Positions 38,400 through 47,009 of a stretch of DNA of 64,000 bases are shown one piece after another. Source of the DNA: Microlunatus kandeliicorticis (GTDB lineage: Bacteria; Actinomycetota; Actinomycetes; Propionibacteriales; Propionibacteriaceae); NCBI RefSeq assembly GCF_014137855.1, contig NZ_JACGWT010000002.1:806001-870000 (forward strand), read 5' to 3'. The notes under the pieces are model-generated. The model was not told the DNA's origin. It searched no databases and saw nothing but the letters and a program-made list of their open reading frames with translations. Every line of letters starts with the position of its first letter. The stretch's first letter is position 1. The translations under genes were made by a program, and so were the position numbers.

Positions 38400-40271
38400 T
38401 CAGGCGAGCTTGCGGTCCAGGTTGGTCGCCGCGCTGATCAACGCCAGGTGGGTGAAGGCCTGCGGGAAGTTGCCGAGCTGCTCCCCGGTCATCCCGATCT
38501 GCTCGGCGTACAGGCCGAGGTGGTTGGCGTAGGTGAACATCTTCTCCAGTGCGAGCTGCGCCTCGTCCAGCCGGCCGACCCGGGTCAGCGCCTCGACGTA
38601 CCAGAAGGAACAGAGCGAGAAGGTCCCCTCGAGCTCGTCGTCGTCGAGCCCGTCGGGGGTCTCCTGCGGGTCGTAGCGGAAGACCAGCGAGTCGCTGACC
38701 AACCGGTCCTCGATCGCCCGGAGCGTCGAGACGAAGCGGGGATCGTTGGGCGCGACGAACTTGAGCATCGGCATCAGCAGGACCCCGGCGTCGAGGCTGT
38801 CGCCGCCCTCGCGGGCCACGAACGCGCAAAGGTCGGGGTTCCAGCAGTCGTCCATCACCCGCCGGTAGATCCGGTCGCGTACCTCGGTCCAGTGACTCAG
38901 GTCGCCGGGGAGGCCGCGCTGCCGGGCGATCCTGATCATGCGTTCGACCGCCACCCAGCACATCAGCCGCGAGACGGTGTGCGGCTGCGGGTCGCCGCGG
39001 ATCTCCCACATGCCGGCGTCGGGCGCGTCCCAGTGCTCCATCAGCCACTCGAGCGCGCGCGTCAGGTCGTTCCAGGCGTCCGCGCTGATCCCGGGCCCGT
39101 ACTTGTTGAACAGGTAGACCGAGTCGATCAGCTCGCCGTAGATGTCGAGCTGCAGCTGGTCGACGGCGGCGTTGCCGACCCGCACCGGGCGGGAGCCGGC
39201 GTAGCCGCGCAGGTGGTCGAGCGCGTGCTCACCGTCGGGGGCGTTGCCGTCGATGTCGTAGAGCACCCGCAGCGGACCGAGGTCGCCGTCGGCCTTGGGG
39301 TCCTGGCCGATCCGCTCCGACAGCCAGGTCATGAACGCGCCGGCCTCGTCGGTGAACCCGAGGTGGAGCAGGGCGTAGAGCGTGAACGCGGCGTCGCGGA
39401 TCCACACGTAGCGGTAGTCCCAGTTGCGGTTGCCGCCGATCACCTCGGGCAGGCTGGTGGTCGGCGCCGCGATCACCGCGCCGGTCGGCTCGTGGGTGAG
39501 CAGCTTGAGGGTGAGCGCCGAGCGCTGGACGGTCTCGCGCCAGCGCCCGGTGTAGGTCGACTGCGCCAGCCAGCTCCGCCAGAACCGCGAGGTGGCGTCG
39601 AAGAGCTCGTGGGTGTCGTCGGGGTCGCAGGCGGCCACCGGCTGGTCCTCGTCGAGCACCTCGAGCACGAACAGGGCGCTCTCGCCCTCGGAGAGCGCGA
39701 AGTCGGCGGTGACGTCGCCGTCGGTGGTCTGCAGCGGGACGGTGGCGCTCAGCCCGAGCCGCACGGACGTCGTGCCGATCAGCACGCCGTCGTCGGTCTG
39801 CTCGGTCTCGGGGTGCTCGTGCCCGTAGCCGGGGCGGGCCGCGACCACCGTCCGCAGCGCGGTCTTGCCGCGGACCCCGACCACCCGGCGGACCAGCCGC
39901 TGGCGGTGCTCGGTGTCGTGCGGCCTGAGCACCGGCATGAAGTCGTGGACCTCGGCCACGCCCTCGGCGGTCAGGAACCGGGTGATCAGGATCGCCGAGT
40001 CCGGGAAGTAGAACTGCTGGGTGCGGTCCGGGTCGTCCCGGGTGCTGAGCCGCCAGGCGCCACCACGCTCGTCGTCGAGCAGGGCGGCGAACACGCTGGG
40101 GGCGTCGAACCGGCGTGCGCAGAACCAGTCGATGGTCCCGTCGCTGCCCACCAGGGCCGCGGTTCGCAAGTCGCCGATCAGCCCGTGGTCCGCGATCGGC
40201 AGCGGGACGTCGCGGGCCGGGCGGCTGCCGCCCGGCCGGTCGTGCCCGTCCGGTGCGTCGTCTGCTGCCAC
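38400..40271 (-). CDS. GH15 glucoamylase/trehalase-like glycoside hydrolase
   Basis: A 623-residue cytoplasmic (alpha/alpha)6-barrel hydrolase. The N-terminal super-sandwich begins PLPIADHGLIGDLRTAALVG and DGTIDWFCARRFDAPSVFAA. The barrel holds GGNRNWDYRYVWIRDAAFTL, MWEIRGDPQPHTVSRLMCWV with the likely general acid Glu, and LGLYAEQIG with the likely base. This arrangement matches the GH15 proteins of actinomycetes, some of which are trehalases and others glucoamylase-like. GTG 40271 is preceded by TAGCCT with a 6-nt gap and no ribosome site. It stands alone. Confidence 0.9.
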   Translation of the reverse strand: MAADDAPDGHDRPGGSRPARDVPLPIADHGLIGDLRTAALVGSDGTIDWFCARRFDAPSVFAALLDDERGGAWRLSTRDDPDRTQQFYFPDSAILITRFLTAEGVAEVHDFMPVLRPHDTEHRQRLVRRVVGVRGKTALRTVVAARPGYGHEHPETEQTDDGVLIGTTSVRLGLSATVPLQTTDGDVTADFALSEGESALFVLEVLDEDQPVAACDPDDTHELFDATSRFWRSWLAQSTYTGRWRETVQRSALTLKLLTHEPTGAVIAAPTTSLPEVIGGNRNWDYRYVWIRDAAFTLYALLHLGFTDEAGAFMTWLSERIGQDPKADGDLGPLRVLYDIDGNAPDGEHALDHLRGYAGSRPVRVGNAAVDQLQLDIYGELIDSVYLFNKYGPGISADAWNDLTRALEWLMEHWDAPDAGMWEIRGDPQPHTVSRLMCWVAVERMIRIARQRGLPGDLSHWTEVRDRIYRRVMDDCWNPDLCAFVAREGGDSLDAGVLLMPMLKFVAPNDPRFVSTLRAIEDRLVSDSLVFRYDPQETPDGLDDDELEGTFSLCSFWYVEALTRVGRLDEAQLALEKMFTYANHLGLYAEQIGMTGEQLGNFPQAFTHLALISAATNLDRKLA

Positions 40272-40328
40272 CCCCCGAGGCTAGTGGGCCGGCCCAGGGC
40301 CGGACCCGCCGGTCAGCCCCCGGTGGCG

Positions 40329-41534
40329 TCAGCCCACGGTGATCGTCAGCAGCGTCGGCTTGGGGGCCACCACCCGGCCCTCGGCGTTGAAGCCGCCGCC
40401 GTGGACGTCGTCGTAGGGGAACGCGTACCCGGCGCCGCCGGCGGTGTTGGCGTGCACGAGCCGGGCGTAGTGGTTGGTCCGGGCGGTCCGGTAGAAGCGG
40501 CCGGCGGTGACGTCGGGCTGCCGCGCGTTGGCCAGCAGGGTGGTGCGGTTGAGCGCGGCGGCGAGCCGGGCGCTGACGTTGCCCATCGCGTCGTTGCTGG
40601 TGGCGAACGGCGCGGTGCTGCAGTTGAACACCGCCGCGCTGCTCGGCCGGCGGAAGCTGCCCACCCCGCGGAACCGGAGCAGCCCGTCGGCCCCGACTCG
40701 GCCGGTCACCCGGCCCCAGGCCGACTGGGTGTCGATCACCAGGTCGTGGCTGCGGTAGTGCCGCCAGACCTGCGCGATGTAGGGGTCGAGATAGCCGGCC
40801 AGCGGATCGGGGCCGCCGACCGCGGCCAGGTTGGGGCTGAGCACGCGCAGCGGCCGGCCGCGCTCGGTCACCACCAGTCGGCCCCAGCCGCTGCCCTCGC
40901 GCGACCCCTGGCGGCGCAGCCCGGCGGCGATCCGGGCGAGCCCGTCGCGACGCAGACCGCCGACGGTCTGGGTGCCGCCCGGGGTGCGGAGCCGCAACCC
41001 GATCGGCAGCCCGACGAAGTCGACGAAGCTGATGTTGGCGTACAACCCGAACCGGTCGAGGCTGAGCTCGCAGAAGCCCCAGTCGAGGGACCGGTTGGGG
41101 TCGGAGGGGTTGGTCACCGAGGGGGTGGCGACCCCGCCGCCCGGGTTGACGAAGAACTGCAGCGGTCGGTCGACCGAGAACGAGATCCGCCCGCTGTCCA
41201 TCGGGGGCACGACGATCCGGCGGGGTCGGCCCGCGGCGGCGAGCTTGATCGCCACCGAGCGTCCGAGCGGGGTCATCGGGGCGGCGTCACGGTCGGCGAA
41301 GATCTTCGTCCGGCCGTCGGCGGCCAGGAAGAACCAGCGGCCGCTGGCCCGGTCGATCCCGGAGACCACGGCGTAGACGGTCTTCCCGCGACGGCGGTGG
41401 ACCAGGTCGACCGGGAGCCTGCGGACGGCGGCGGCGGCGCTGGGGAGACCGAGCGCGGTCCCGCCGACGGCGGTGGCCGACAGCAGCGCGGCGGACGACA
41501 GGGCGGAGGACAGCAGGGTGCGGCGGGTGATCAC
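40329..41534 (-). CDS. Secreted GH64 beta-1,3-glucanase
   Basis: A 401-residue protein with a Tat-type leader (MITRRTLLSSALSSAALLSA) and an Ala-rich cleavage region. The body matches GH64 laminaripentaose-producing beta-1,3-glucanases. Recognisable parts are GLYANISFVDFVGLPIGLRL following the catalytic WGFCELSLDRF, RVLSPNLAAVGGPDPLAGYL, AALNRTTLLAN, and ARLVHANTAGGAGYAFPYDD. It would degrade fungal or algal beta-1,3-glucan outside the cell. No carbohydrate-binding module is attached. Downstream on the same strand lies the GH15 gene, 57 nt away, but that gene has its own promoter-like box. The 251 nt upstream (41535-41785 on the window) show no gene. Confidence 0.88.
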   Translation of the reverse strand: MITRRTLLSSALSSAALLSATAVGGTALGLPSAAAAVRRLPVDLVHRRRGKTVYAVVSGIDRASGRWFFLAADGRTKIFADRDAAPMTPLGRSVAIKLAAAGRPRRIVVPPMDSGRISFSVDRPLQFFVNPGGGVATPSVTNPSDPNRSLDWGFCELSLDRFGLYANISFVDFVGLPIGLRLRTPGGTQTVGGLRRDGLARIAAGLRRQGSREGSGWGRLVVTERGRPLRVLSPNLAAVGGPDPLAGYLDPYIAQVWRHYRSHDLVIDTQSAWGRVTGRVGADGLLRFRGVGSFRRPSSAAVFNCSTAPFATSNDAMGNVSARLAAALNRTTLLANARQPDVTAGRFYRTARTNHYARLVHANTAGGAGYAFPYDDVHGGGFNAEGRVVAPKPTLLTITVG

Positions 41535-41785
41535 GGTGGGGCTCCTTGATCGGGATCCCGGCCACCTGGGCGGCCTCGGAGGACGCCGGTGCGGTGGGGG
41601 ATCGAGGCAGGGGAGGTGGGTGGCGGCGGTGCCGGGTGGTCGTTCCGCGGCCGGGCCCCGAGCCGGTCCTCCCCCGAGGAGCGTGAACGCCCCGAGCCTA
41701 CGTCGCCACCCTCCCGGCGAGGCAAGCCCGCTGTCTGCGGATCAAGATCGCGATGAACGGCGGGTGAGAGCACCCCGGGAACCGC

Positions 41786-42175
41786 TCAGGCGAGGACCAT
41801 GATCACCGCGGCACCGACGGCCAGGTGCACCCCGGCCGCGACCACACCGCCGACCCGGCCGGAACGTCCGCGGGACGGGCGGTCGGCGCGGCGCGGCGCG
41901 AGCCAGGGCAGTCGTCGCCAGCGGAGCACGAGCCCGGCCACCCCGATGCCGAACAGGGCGGCGGCGACGGCCCAGCCGGTGATCGCCGCGCCGGGCGGGG
42001 GCGCGAGCGCCCGGACCACCGCCAGCAGGACGGCGGCGTCGAGAGCGACCAGTGCCCCGGCCAGTCGCGAGCGGGTGCCGTGCCGCGGCGACCAGGCCCG
42101 GACCAGCAGGGCGGTGAGCTGGGCCGCGGCGACCGCCCAGAGGATGATCATGATCAACAGACCGACGGTGTCCAT
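41786..42175 (-). CDS. Small four-helix membrane protein
   Basis: A 129-residue protein, ATG 42175, with about four hydrophobic segments: VGLLIMIILWAVAAAQLTAL, LAGALVALDAAVLLAVVRAL, ITGWAVAAALFGIGVAGLVL and VGGVVAAGVHLAVGAAVIMV. The connecting loops are basic. Its start codon overlaps the stop of the upstream serine hydrolase (ATGA), so it is translationally coupled and may anchor or assist that secreted enzyme. I do not recognise the family. Confidence 0.7.
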   Translation of the reverse strand: MDTVGLLIMIILWAVAAAQLTALLVRAWSPRHGTRSRLAGALVALDAAVLLAVVRALAPPPGAAITGWAVAAALFGIGVAGLVLRWRRLPWLAPRRADRPSRGRSGRVGGVVAAGVHLAVGAAVIMVLA

Positions 42176-43323
42176 CAGCGGCGTCCTCCCAGATCGGCGA
42201 GCAGGGCGAAACCCCGCTCGGTGACGTCGACGGCGCTGGCGGACAGCACGACCACGGCGGTGCCCGACCGGCGGTCGGCCCCGAGGAACGAGCTGAAGCC
42301 GCCGGTGCCGCCGTTGTGCCAGAGCACCAGGGACGCGGGGTCGACCGGGGACGGCGAGGTCAGCCAGGCCCAGCCGATCCGCGCCCGCCCCTGGAACGGC
42401 CGGGTCGGCGTCATCGCGGCGGCCCCGGGGAGGTCGCCGGTGAGCGCGCCGCGGGCCAGCCGGGCCATGTCGGCGATGTCGGACCGGACCCCGCCGGCCG
42501 GGGTGAGGGCCGGGCCCAGCCAGGGACCCGAGCGGCGTCCGGACGCGGTCTCGCCGAGCAGGTCGCGCCGCGTCAGCTCGTCCGTCGACACCGGCACCAG
42601 CGTGTCCCGCATCCCGGCCGGCCCGAGGATCCACTCGCGCAGCAGCGCGGGGTAGGGACGGCCGGCGGTGGCGGCCAGGGCCGCGCCGAGCAGGCCGAAG
42701 CCGGCGTTGCTGTAGGTCCCGGGCGGCGCGGTGAGCGGGGTGCGCTCGGCCGAGCTGATCAGGTCGGCGACCGTGGTCTCGTGCGGGTTGGTCGCGGTCA
42801 GCGTGCCCCACCAGGCCCGACCGATCGAGGCGCCCGTGGTCAGCGTCCGCGGGAGCCCGGAGGTGTGGCTGGCCAGCTGCCCGAGGGTGACCGCGGCCAG
42901 GCGACCGGTGACGCCGGGGAGCCGGTCGCCGAGCCGGTCGTCCGGGGCGACCACGCCGCGGGCGATCAGGTCGGCGAACAGCAGACCGGTCAGCGGCTTG
43001 CTGATCGAGCCGATCTCGAACCGGTCGTCGGCGTCGGCACCGATGACGGTGGTGCGGGTGCGGTCGCGGGTCACCCAGGCCACGGCCAGTGCGGGTCGGT
43101 CGGCGCCGATCACCCGGCGGGCCGTGCCGGCCAGCTCGGCGTCGCCGGTCTGCCGGTCGGGCAGCCGACCGGGAGCCGGCCAGGCCGCGGCGCCGAGGCC
43201 GAGGCCGCCGGCCGCGCCGAGACCGACGGCGGTCAGCAGGGTGCGGCGCCGGACCCGGGGTGCGGCCGGTTCGGGCGGGGGTGCTGGGGGCGCGGGGGTT
43301 GCTTCGGGATGCGGTGTTGACAC
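42175..43323 (-). CDS. Exported serine hydrolase, class C beta-lactamase/D-Ala-D-Ala-peptidase-like
   Basis: A 382-residue protein with a Pro-rich N terminus, a Tat-like RVRRRTLLTAVGLGAAGGLG leader and a beta-lactamase-fold domain. The motifs are GSISKPL (SxxK nucleophile), YSNAGFG (YxN) and HNGGTGG (the KTG-equivalent HxG). The QLASHTSGLPR and VSTDELTRRDLL segments also fit the serine beta-lactamase-like family (PF00144). It probably acts in the periplasmic space or on the cell surface as an esterase or peptidoglycan-related hydrolase. The winged-helix regulator gene upstream is on the same strand 128 nt away. Confidence 0.88.
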   Translation of the reverse strand: MSTPHPEATPAPPAPPPEPAAPRVRRRTLLTAVGLGAAGGLGLGAAAWPAPGRLPDRQTGDAELAGTARRVIGADRPALAVAWVTRDRTRTTVIGADADDRFEIGSISKPLTGLLFADLIARGVVAPDDRLGDRLPGVTGRLAAVTLGQLASHTSGLPRTLTTGASIGRAWWGTLTATNPHETTVADLISSAERTPLTAPPGTYSNAGFGLLGAALAATAGRPYPALLREWILGPAGMRDTLVPVSTDELTRRDLLGETASGRRSGPWLGPALTPAGGVRSDIADMARLARGALTGDLPGAAAMTPTRPFQGRARIGWAWLTSPSPVDPASLVLWHNGGTGGFSSFLGADRRSGTAVVVLSASAVDVTERGFALLADLGGRR

Positions 43324-43451
43324 GGAGCTCCTCCTTCGCAGGGCAGGGTCGGGCGCGTCGTGATCACCGGAGGGTGATCACGAACGTCGATGAGCAGGTG
43401 TGTGGCGGTCGGGACAGGCGGTCGGGACAGGTGACCGTCAGGCGGCCGGGG

Positions 43452-43970
43452 TCAGAGGGCGGCGGCGAGCACGGTGAGCAGCGGGACCACCCGTTCGGGG
43501 GGAACCCGCAGCCGTCCCCGTCCGGCGGCGCTGAGCCAGCCGGCCGCGGTCAGCGCCCGGACGTGGTGGTAGACCTGCCCGGTCGTCCCCATCCCGTCGA
43601 GCTCGGCGAGCGCGGCGGCCGTACGGTGCCCGCGGAGCACCGCGAGCAGCAGCCGCAGCCGCACCGGGTGCCCGAGCGCGGCCAACCGCTCGGTGACCAG
43701 CTCGCGGCTGTCGTCGTCGAGACCCAGCAGGTCGTCGGTGGCGCGCCCGTACTGCCACTCGACGGGGCCGTCGTCGGTGCGGACCGCGCCGGCGAAGGTG
43801 ACCGCTCCCGCGGACCCCTCGGGCAGCCGGGCGCGCAACCCCTCGAGGATCCAGAACATGCCCTGATCGAGCGTGGGCTCGGTCGGTGCGGGGTCGGCGG
43901 GACCGGCCAGGCCGAGGGCCTGTTCGACGGCGGCCACCCGTCGTTCCAGCTCCTCGTACCGGTTGGTCAT
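43452..43970 (-). CDS. ArsR-like winged-helix regulator, probably autorepressed
   Basis: A 172-residue regulator. Residues 1-25 form a short coiled-coil-like helix (YEELERRVAAVEQALG). The C-terminal part is a winged HTH: LAALGHPVRLRLLLAVLRGH, GTTGQVYHHVRALTAAGWLS and a GRLRVPPERV wing. This is the ArsR/helix-turn-helix_20 type, without the usual metal-binding Cys motif. ATG 43970 lies 6 nt after a -10 box, and an 18-bp perfect palindrome fills the promoter spacer, so the protein very likely represses its own leaderless gene. The downstream serine hydrolase and membrane protein genes may share control. Confidence 0.82.
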   Translation of the reverse strand: MTNRYEELERRVAAVEQALGLAGPADPAPTEPTLDQGMFWILEGLRARLPEGSAGAVTFAGAVRTDDGPVEWQYGRATDDLLGLDDDSRELVTERLAALGHPVRLRLLLAVLRGHRTAAALAELDGMGTTGQVYHHVRALTAAGWLSAAGRGRLRVPPERVVPLLTVLAAAL

Positions 43971-43976
43971 GTTTCA

Positions 43977-44005
43977 AGAGTACGTAGTTACGTAACTACG
44001 GTCAA
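43977..44005 (-). promoter_or_regulatory. Promoter with operator palindrome filling the spacer
   Basis: On the minus strand TTGACC (44005-44000) and TACTCT (43982-43977) form a promoter with exactly 17 nt between them. The perfect palindrome CGTAGTTACGTAACTACG (43983-44000) occupies that spacer. The ATG follows the -10 box by 6 nt, so transcription should start at or next to the start codon. The likely ligand is the adjacent winged-helix protein. Confidence 0.85.
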
Positions 44006-44184
44006 GGGCGATTCCGGTTGGCTGGCTGAGCCGGGGCTGAGCGTGACGTTTCCTCGCCGTGTCGATGGCCCTCGACCCCTTCTCGGGCGGACACGACAGG
44101 TCTAGCGTCAGCACGCCGGTCGCCGCGGTGCGGACCAGCGGTCCGATGCCGCGTCGCGTCCACCCGCCTGTCTCAGGAGGTCCG

Positions 44185-45843
44185 ATGACCCAACTCGCCT
44201 CGCCGGCCGCGCCGGGCCAGACCCACGCGCTCAAGCGCTCGGTCGGCTTCTGGGGGCTCACCTTCGTCTCGCTCGGGTCGATCATCGGCTCGGGCTGGCT
44301 GCTCGGCGCGCTGACCGCCGCCGGGATCGCCGGCGGCGGCGGATCGCTGGTCTCCTGGGTGCTGGCGGCGATCATGCTGATGGTGCTGGCGCTGATCCAC
44401 GCCGATCTCGGCGCCGCCTATCCGGTGGCCGGGGGCACCAGCCGCTACCCGCACTACGCGTTCGGCGGGTTCGCCGGGTTCACCGCCGGCTGGACCACCT
44501 ATCTCCAGGCGGTGGCGATCGCGCCGCTCGAGGTGGAGGCCTCGCTCAGCTACGTCAACTCGATCGGGTCGGTGAGCAAGACCTTCCCGCTGGTGAACAG
44601 CGACGGCACCCTGACCCTGCAGGGCATCGTCATCGGTCTGCTGGCCATGGTGCTGTTCTGCTTCATCAACCTCGGCGGGGCCAAGTGGCTGTCGGACAGC
44701 AACACCGGCATCGTGCTGTGGAAGCTGTTCGTCCCGGTGCTGACCATCGTCACCCTGCTGCTGATCGACTTCCACCCGGGCAACTTCACCGCCAACGGCG
44801 GGTTCGCGCCCTTCGGCTTCCACGGGATCTTCGCCGCGTTGCCCGCCGGCGTGGTCTTCGCCCTCCAGGGCTTCGAGCAGGCGACCCAGATGGCCGGCGA
44901 GTCGGTCAACCCGCAGAAGCACGTGGCCCGCGCGATCATCCTCGCCATGGTGATCGGGGCGATCGTCTACATCGGTCTGGAGATCGCCTTCGTCGGCGCG
45001 CTGAACCCGGGCCAGCTACTCAAGAACGGCTGGGCGCACCCGATCGGCGCCGGCGACTACGGCCCCTACTACACGCTGGCCATCCAGTCCGGCGTCGCCT
45101 GGCTGGCGGTCATCCTGATCATCGACGCGATCATCTCGCCCGGAGGCACCGGTTTGATCTACGTCGGCACCACCGCCCGGATCTCCTACGCGCTGGGCCT
45201 GCCGGACGCGCTGACCAAGGTGTCCAGGCGGGGTGTGCCGGTCTGGTCGATCATCGTGGCCACGATCTTCGGGATGCTCTTCCTCGCCCCGGCCCCGAGC
45301 TGGCAGCAGCTGGTGTCGGTGATCACCGGTGCGACCGCGATCATGTACGCGTTCGCCCCGATCGCGCTCGGCGCCCTGCTCAAGAACGACCCCGAGCGAC
45401 AACGGCCCTACCGGGTGCCGGCACCGAAAGTGATGCTGCCGCTGGGCTTCTGCTTCGCCAACCTGATCATCTACTGGGGCGGATTCGCGGCCACCTGGAA
45501 GCTGGTGCTCGGGTTGCTGATCGGGCAGATCATCTTCGTGATCGCCAGTGCGGCGCGGGCCAAGAACGTCGACGCGTCGCACGCCCGTTGGCAGTTCGCC
45601 GCCTGGTTCTGGCCGTGGCAGATCGGTCTGGTCGTGCTGGGCTGGGTCGGCAACTACGGCGACGGGGCGCTCAAGCTGCTCCCCGACGACTGGGACGCGG
45701 TGATCGTCGCGGTGTTCGCGCTGGTCATCTACTTCGTGGCGACCTCGCTCGGCCAGAGCCGTGAGCGTGCCGAGGCCTCGGTCTCGGAGGACCTCTCGGA
45801 CGAGGAGATGGCCGGGCTGCGTTCGCCCGCCGGCTTCGCCTGA
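44185..45843 (+). CDS. APC-family amino-acid permease
   Basis: A 552-residue transporter with about 12 membrane helices. It starts at ATG 44185, 4 nt after AGGAGG. The APC consensus in helix 1 is present (GFWGLTFVSLGSIIGSGWLL). Further family features are HADLGAAYPVAGGTSRYPHY in helix 2-3 and FALQGFEQATQMAGESVNPQ in helix 6. A TAGCGT box at 44103-44108 is a possible -10. The acidic C-terminal tail (SVSEDLSDEEMAGL) is cytoplasmic. The substrate may be an amino acid or a polyamine and is not resolved. The operon ends in a repeat array. Confidence 0.9.
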   Translation: MTQLASPAAPGQTHALKRSVGFWGLTFVSLGSIIGSGWLLGALTAAGIAGGGGSLVSWVLAAIMLMVLALIHADLGAAYPVAGGTSRYPHYAFGGFAGFTAGWTTYLQAVAIAPLEVEASLSYVNSIGSVSKTFPLVNSDGTLTLQGIVIGLLAMVLFCFINLGGAKWLSDSNTGIVLWKLFVPVLTIVTLLLIDFHPGNFTANGGFAPFGFHGIFAALPAGVVFALQGFEQATQMAGESVNPQKHVARAIILAMVIGAIVYIGLEIAFVGALNPGQLLKNGWAHPIGAGDYGPYYTLAIQSGVAWLAVILIIDAIISPGGTGLIYVGTTARISYALGLPDALTKVSRRGVPVWSIIVATIFGMLFLAPAPSWQQLVSVITGATAIMYAFAPIALGALLKNDPERQRPYRVPAPKVMLPLGFCFANLIIYWGGFAATWKLVLGLLIGQIIFVIASAARAKNVDASHARWQFAAWFWPWQIGLVVLGWVGNYGDGALKLLPDDWDAVIVAVFALVIYFVATSLGQSRERAEASVSEDLSDEEMAGLRSPAGFA

Positions 45844-45845
45844 TC

Positions 45846-46137
45846 GCCCTTCGACAGGCTCAGGGCACCGTGGTGGGGTCCGAACCCAGGGCACCGTGAT
45901 CGAGCTCGTGCCCTGAGCCGCCCCACCCGTGCCCTGAGCCGCCCACCGTGCCCTGAGCCGCCCACCCGTGCCCTGAGCCTGTCGAAGGGCAGGGAAGCGT
46001 GGCCCTGAGCCGCCCCACCCGCGCCCTGAGCCTGTCGAAGGGCGGGGGGAACGTGGCCCTGGGCCGCCCACCCGTGCCCTGAGCCGCCCCACCCGTGCCC
46101 TGAGCCGCCCACCCGTGCCCTGAGCCTGTCGAAGGGC
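45846..46137. repeat. Array of 20-22-bp GCCCTGAGCC repeats between convergent genes
   Basis: The 293-nt gap holds ten direct copies of a unit beginning GCCCTGAGCC or GCCCTGGGCC, at about 45910, 45932, 45950, 45970, 46003, 46023, 46056, 46076, 46097 and 46117. One inverted copy lies at 45846-45867. Three direct copies end in CTGTCGAAGGGC, and the rest in GCC(C)CACCC. Opposed copies can pair as long hairpins. The array starts 2 nt after the permease stop codon and ends on the SDR stop codon, so it may serve as a bidirectional terminator. The units are not separated by unique spacers. Confidence 0.9.
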
Positions 46138-47009
46138 TAGCCGGCGTCGAGGGCGCGCGCGCCGCGCCGGCCGAGCCGGTTGAGCACCGCCGGGAACAGC
46201 GCGGGGGCGACCCGGGAGAGCAGGGCGATCAGCCGGGCGTCGGAACCGATCAGCAGCGTGCGACGGCGTCGCTGCGCGGCGTCGAGGATCAGCGCCGCGG
46301 CCCGCTCGGGCGGGAAGCGCAGCGCCGAGCGGTCGAACCGGGCGACGGCCGCCCGGGCCTCTGGGGTGTCGATCGCCGAGGCCAGCCGGGCGTTCCGGGC
46401 GATGCCGGTGGCGATGCCGCCGGGGAACACGGTGGTCACGCCCACCCCGACCTCGGCCAGCTCGTGGGTCAGCGACTCGCTGAACCCGCGCAGACCGAAC
46501 TTGCTGGTGGCGTAGGCGGACTGGCCGTACGGCCCGATCAGGCCGAAGACGCTCGAGGTGTTGACCACGTGCGCGTTCTGGTTGGTCACCAGCGAGGGGA
46601 GCAGCCCACGGACGATGGTGATCGGGGAGCGCAGGTTGATCTCGATCAACCAGTCGAACTCCTCGGCCGAGAGCTCGTCGAACCGACCGGCCAGCGCGGC
46701 GCCGGCGTTGTTGAACACCAGGTTGAGCCCCGGGTGCCGTTCGCGGACGGCCTCGACCAGGGCCCGGCACTCGCGCGGCCGCGACAGGTCGACGCTCTGC
46801 TCGTCGACCTCGATCCCCGGGCGAGCACGGCGGATCGCGCCGGCCACCCGGGCCAGCCCGTCGGTGTCCCGGTCGGCCAGCACCAGCGCGCAGCCGCGGT
46901 CGGCCAGCCCGCGGGCGAGGTGCTCGCCCATCCCGCCGGCCGCGCCGGTGACCAGGGCCGTCGACCCGGCCCAGCGGAGCGGGGGCAGCCCGGACCGGTT
47001 GGCGGTCAT
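46137..47009 (-). CDS. Short-chain dehydrogenase/reductase
   Basis: A 290-residue classical SDR. The cofactor loop is TGAAGGMGEHLA at residues 21-32, with NNAG at 100-103. The catalytic triad is Ser152/153 (NTSSVFG), Tyr166 and Lys170 (SAYATSK). An acidic residue (Asp47 region LADRD) after the second strand favours NAD(H). The C-terminal 60 residues (RRRTLLIGSDARLIALLSRV) resemble membrane-associated SDRs that work with flavin monooxygenases. Its stop abuts the repeat array. It starts inside the end of the monooxygenase gene (4-nt overlap), so the two act together, probably on a ketone/alcohol pair. Confidence 0.92.
   Translation of the reverse strand: MTANRSGLPPLRWAGSTALVTGAAGGMGEHLARGLADRGCALVLADRDTDGLARVAGAIRRARPGIEVDEQSVDLSRPRECRALVEAVRERHPGLNLVFNNAGAALAGRFDELSAEEFDWLIEINLRSPITIVRGLLPSLVTNQNAHVVNTSSVFGLIGPYGQSAYATSKFGLRGFSESLTHELAEVGVGVTTVFPGGIATGIARNARLASAIDTPEARAAVARFDRSALRFPPERAAALILDAAQRRRRTLLIGSDARLIALLSRVAPALFPAVLNRLGRRGARALDAG

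Noticed and set aside
37170-41549. A 1,459-codon open frame on the plus strand across the EAL-like, GH15 and GH64 genes
   Set aside because: It is antisense to three genes with clear family motifs, with low-complexity composition and no domain of its own.
45846-46137. CRISPR array
   Set aside because: Units of 20-22 bp follow one another almost directly and vary in length; there are no constant-length unique spacers and no cas genes.
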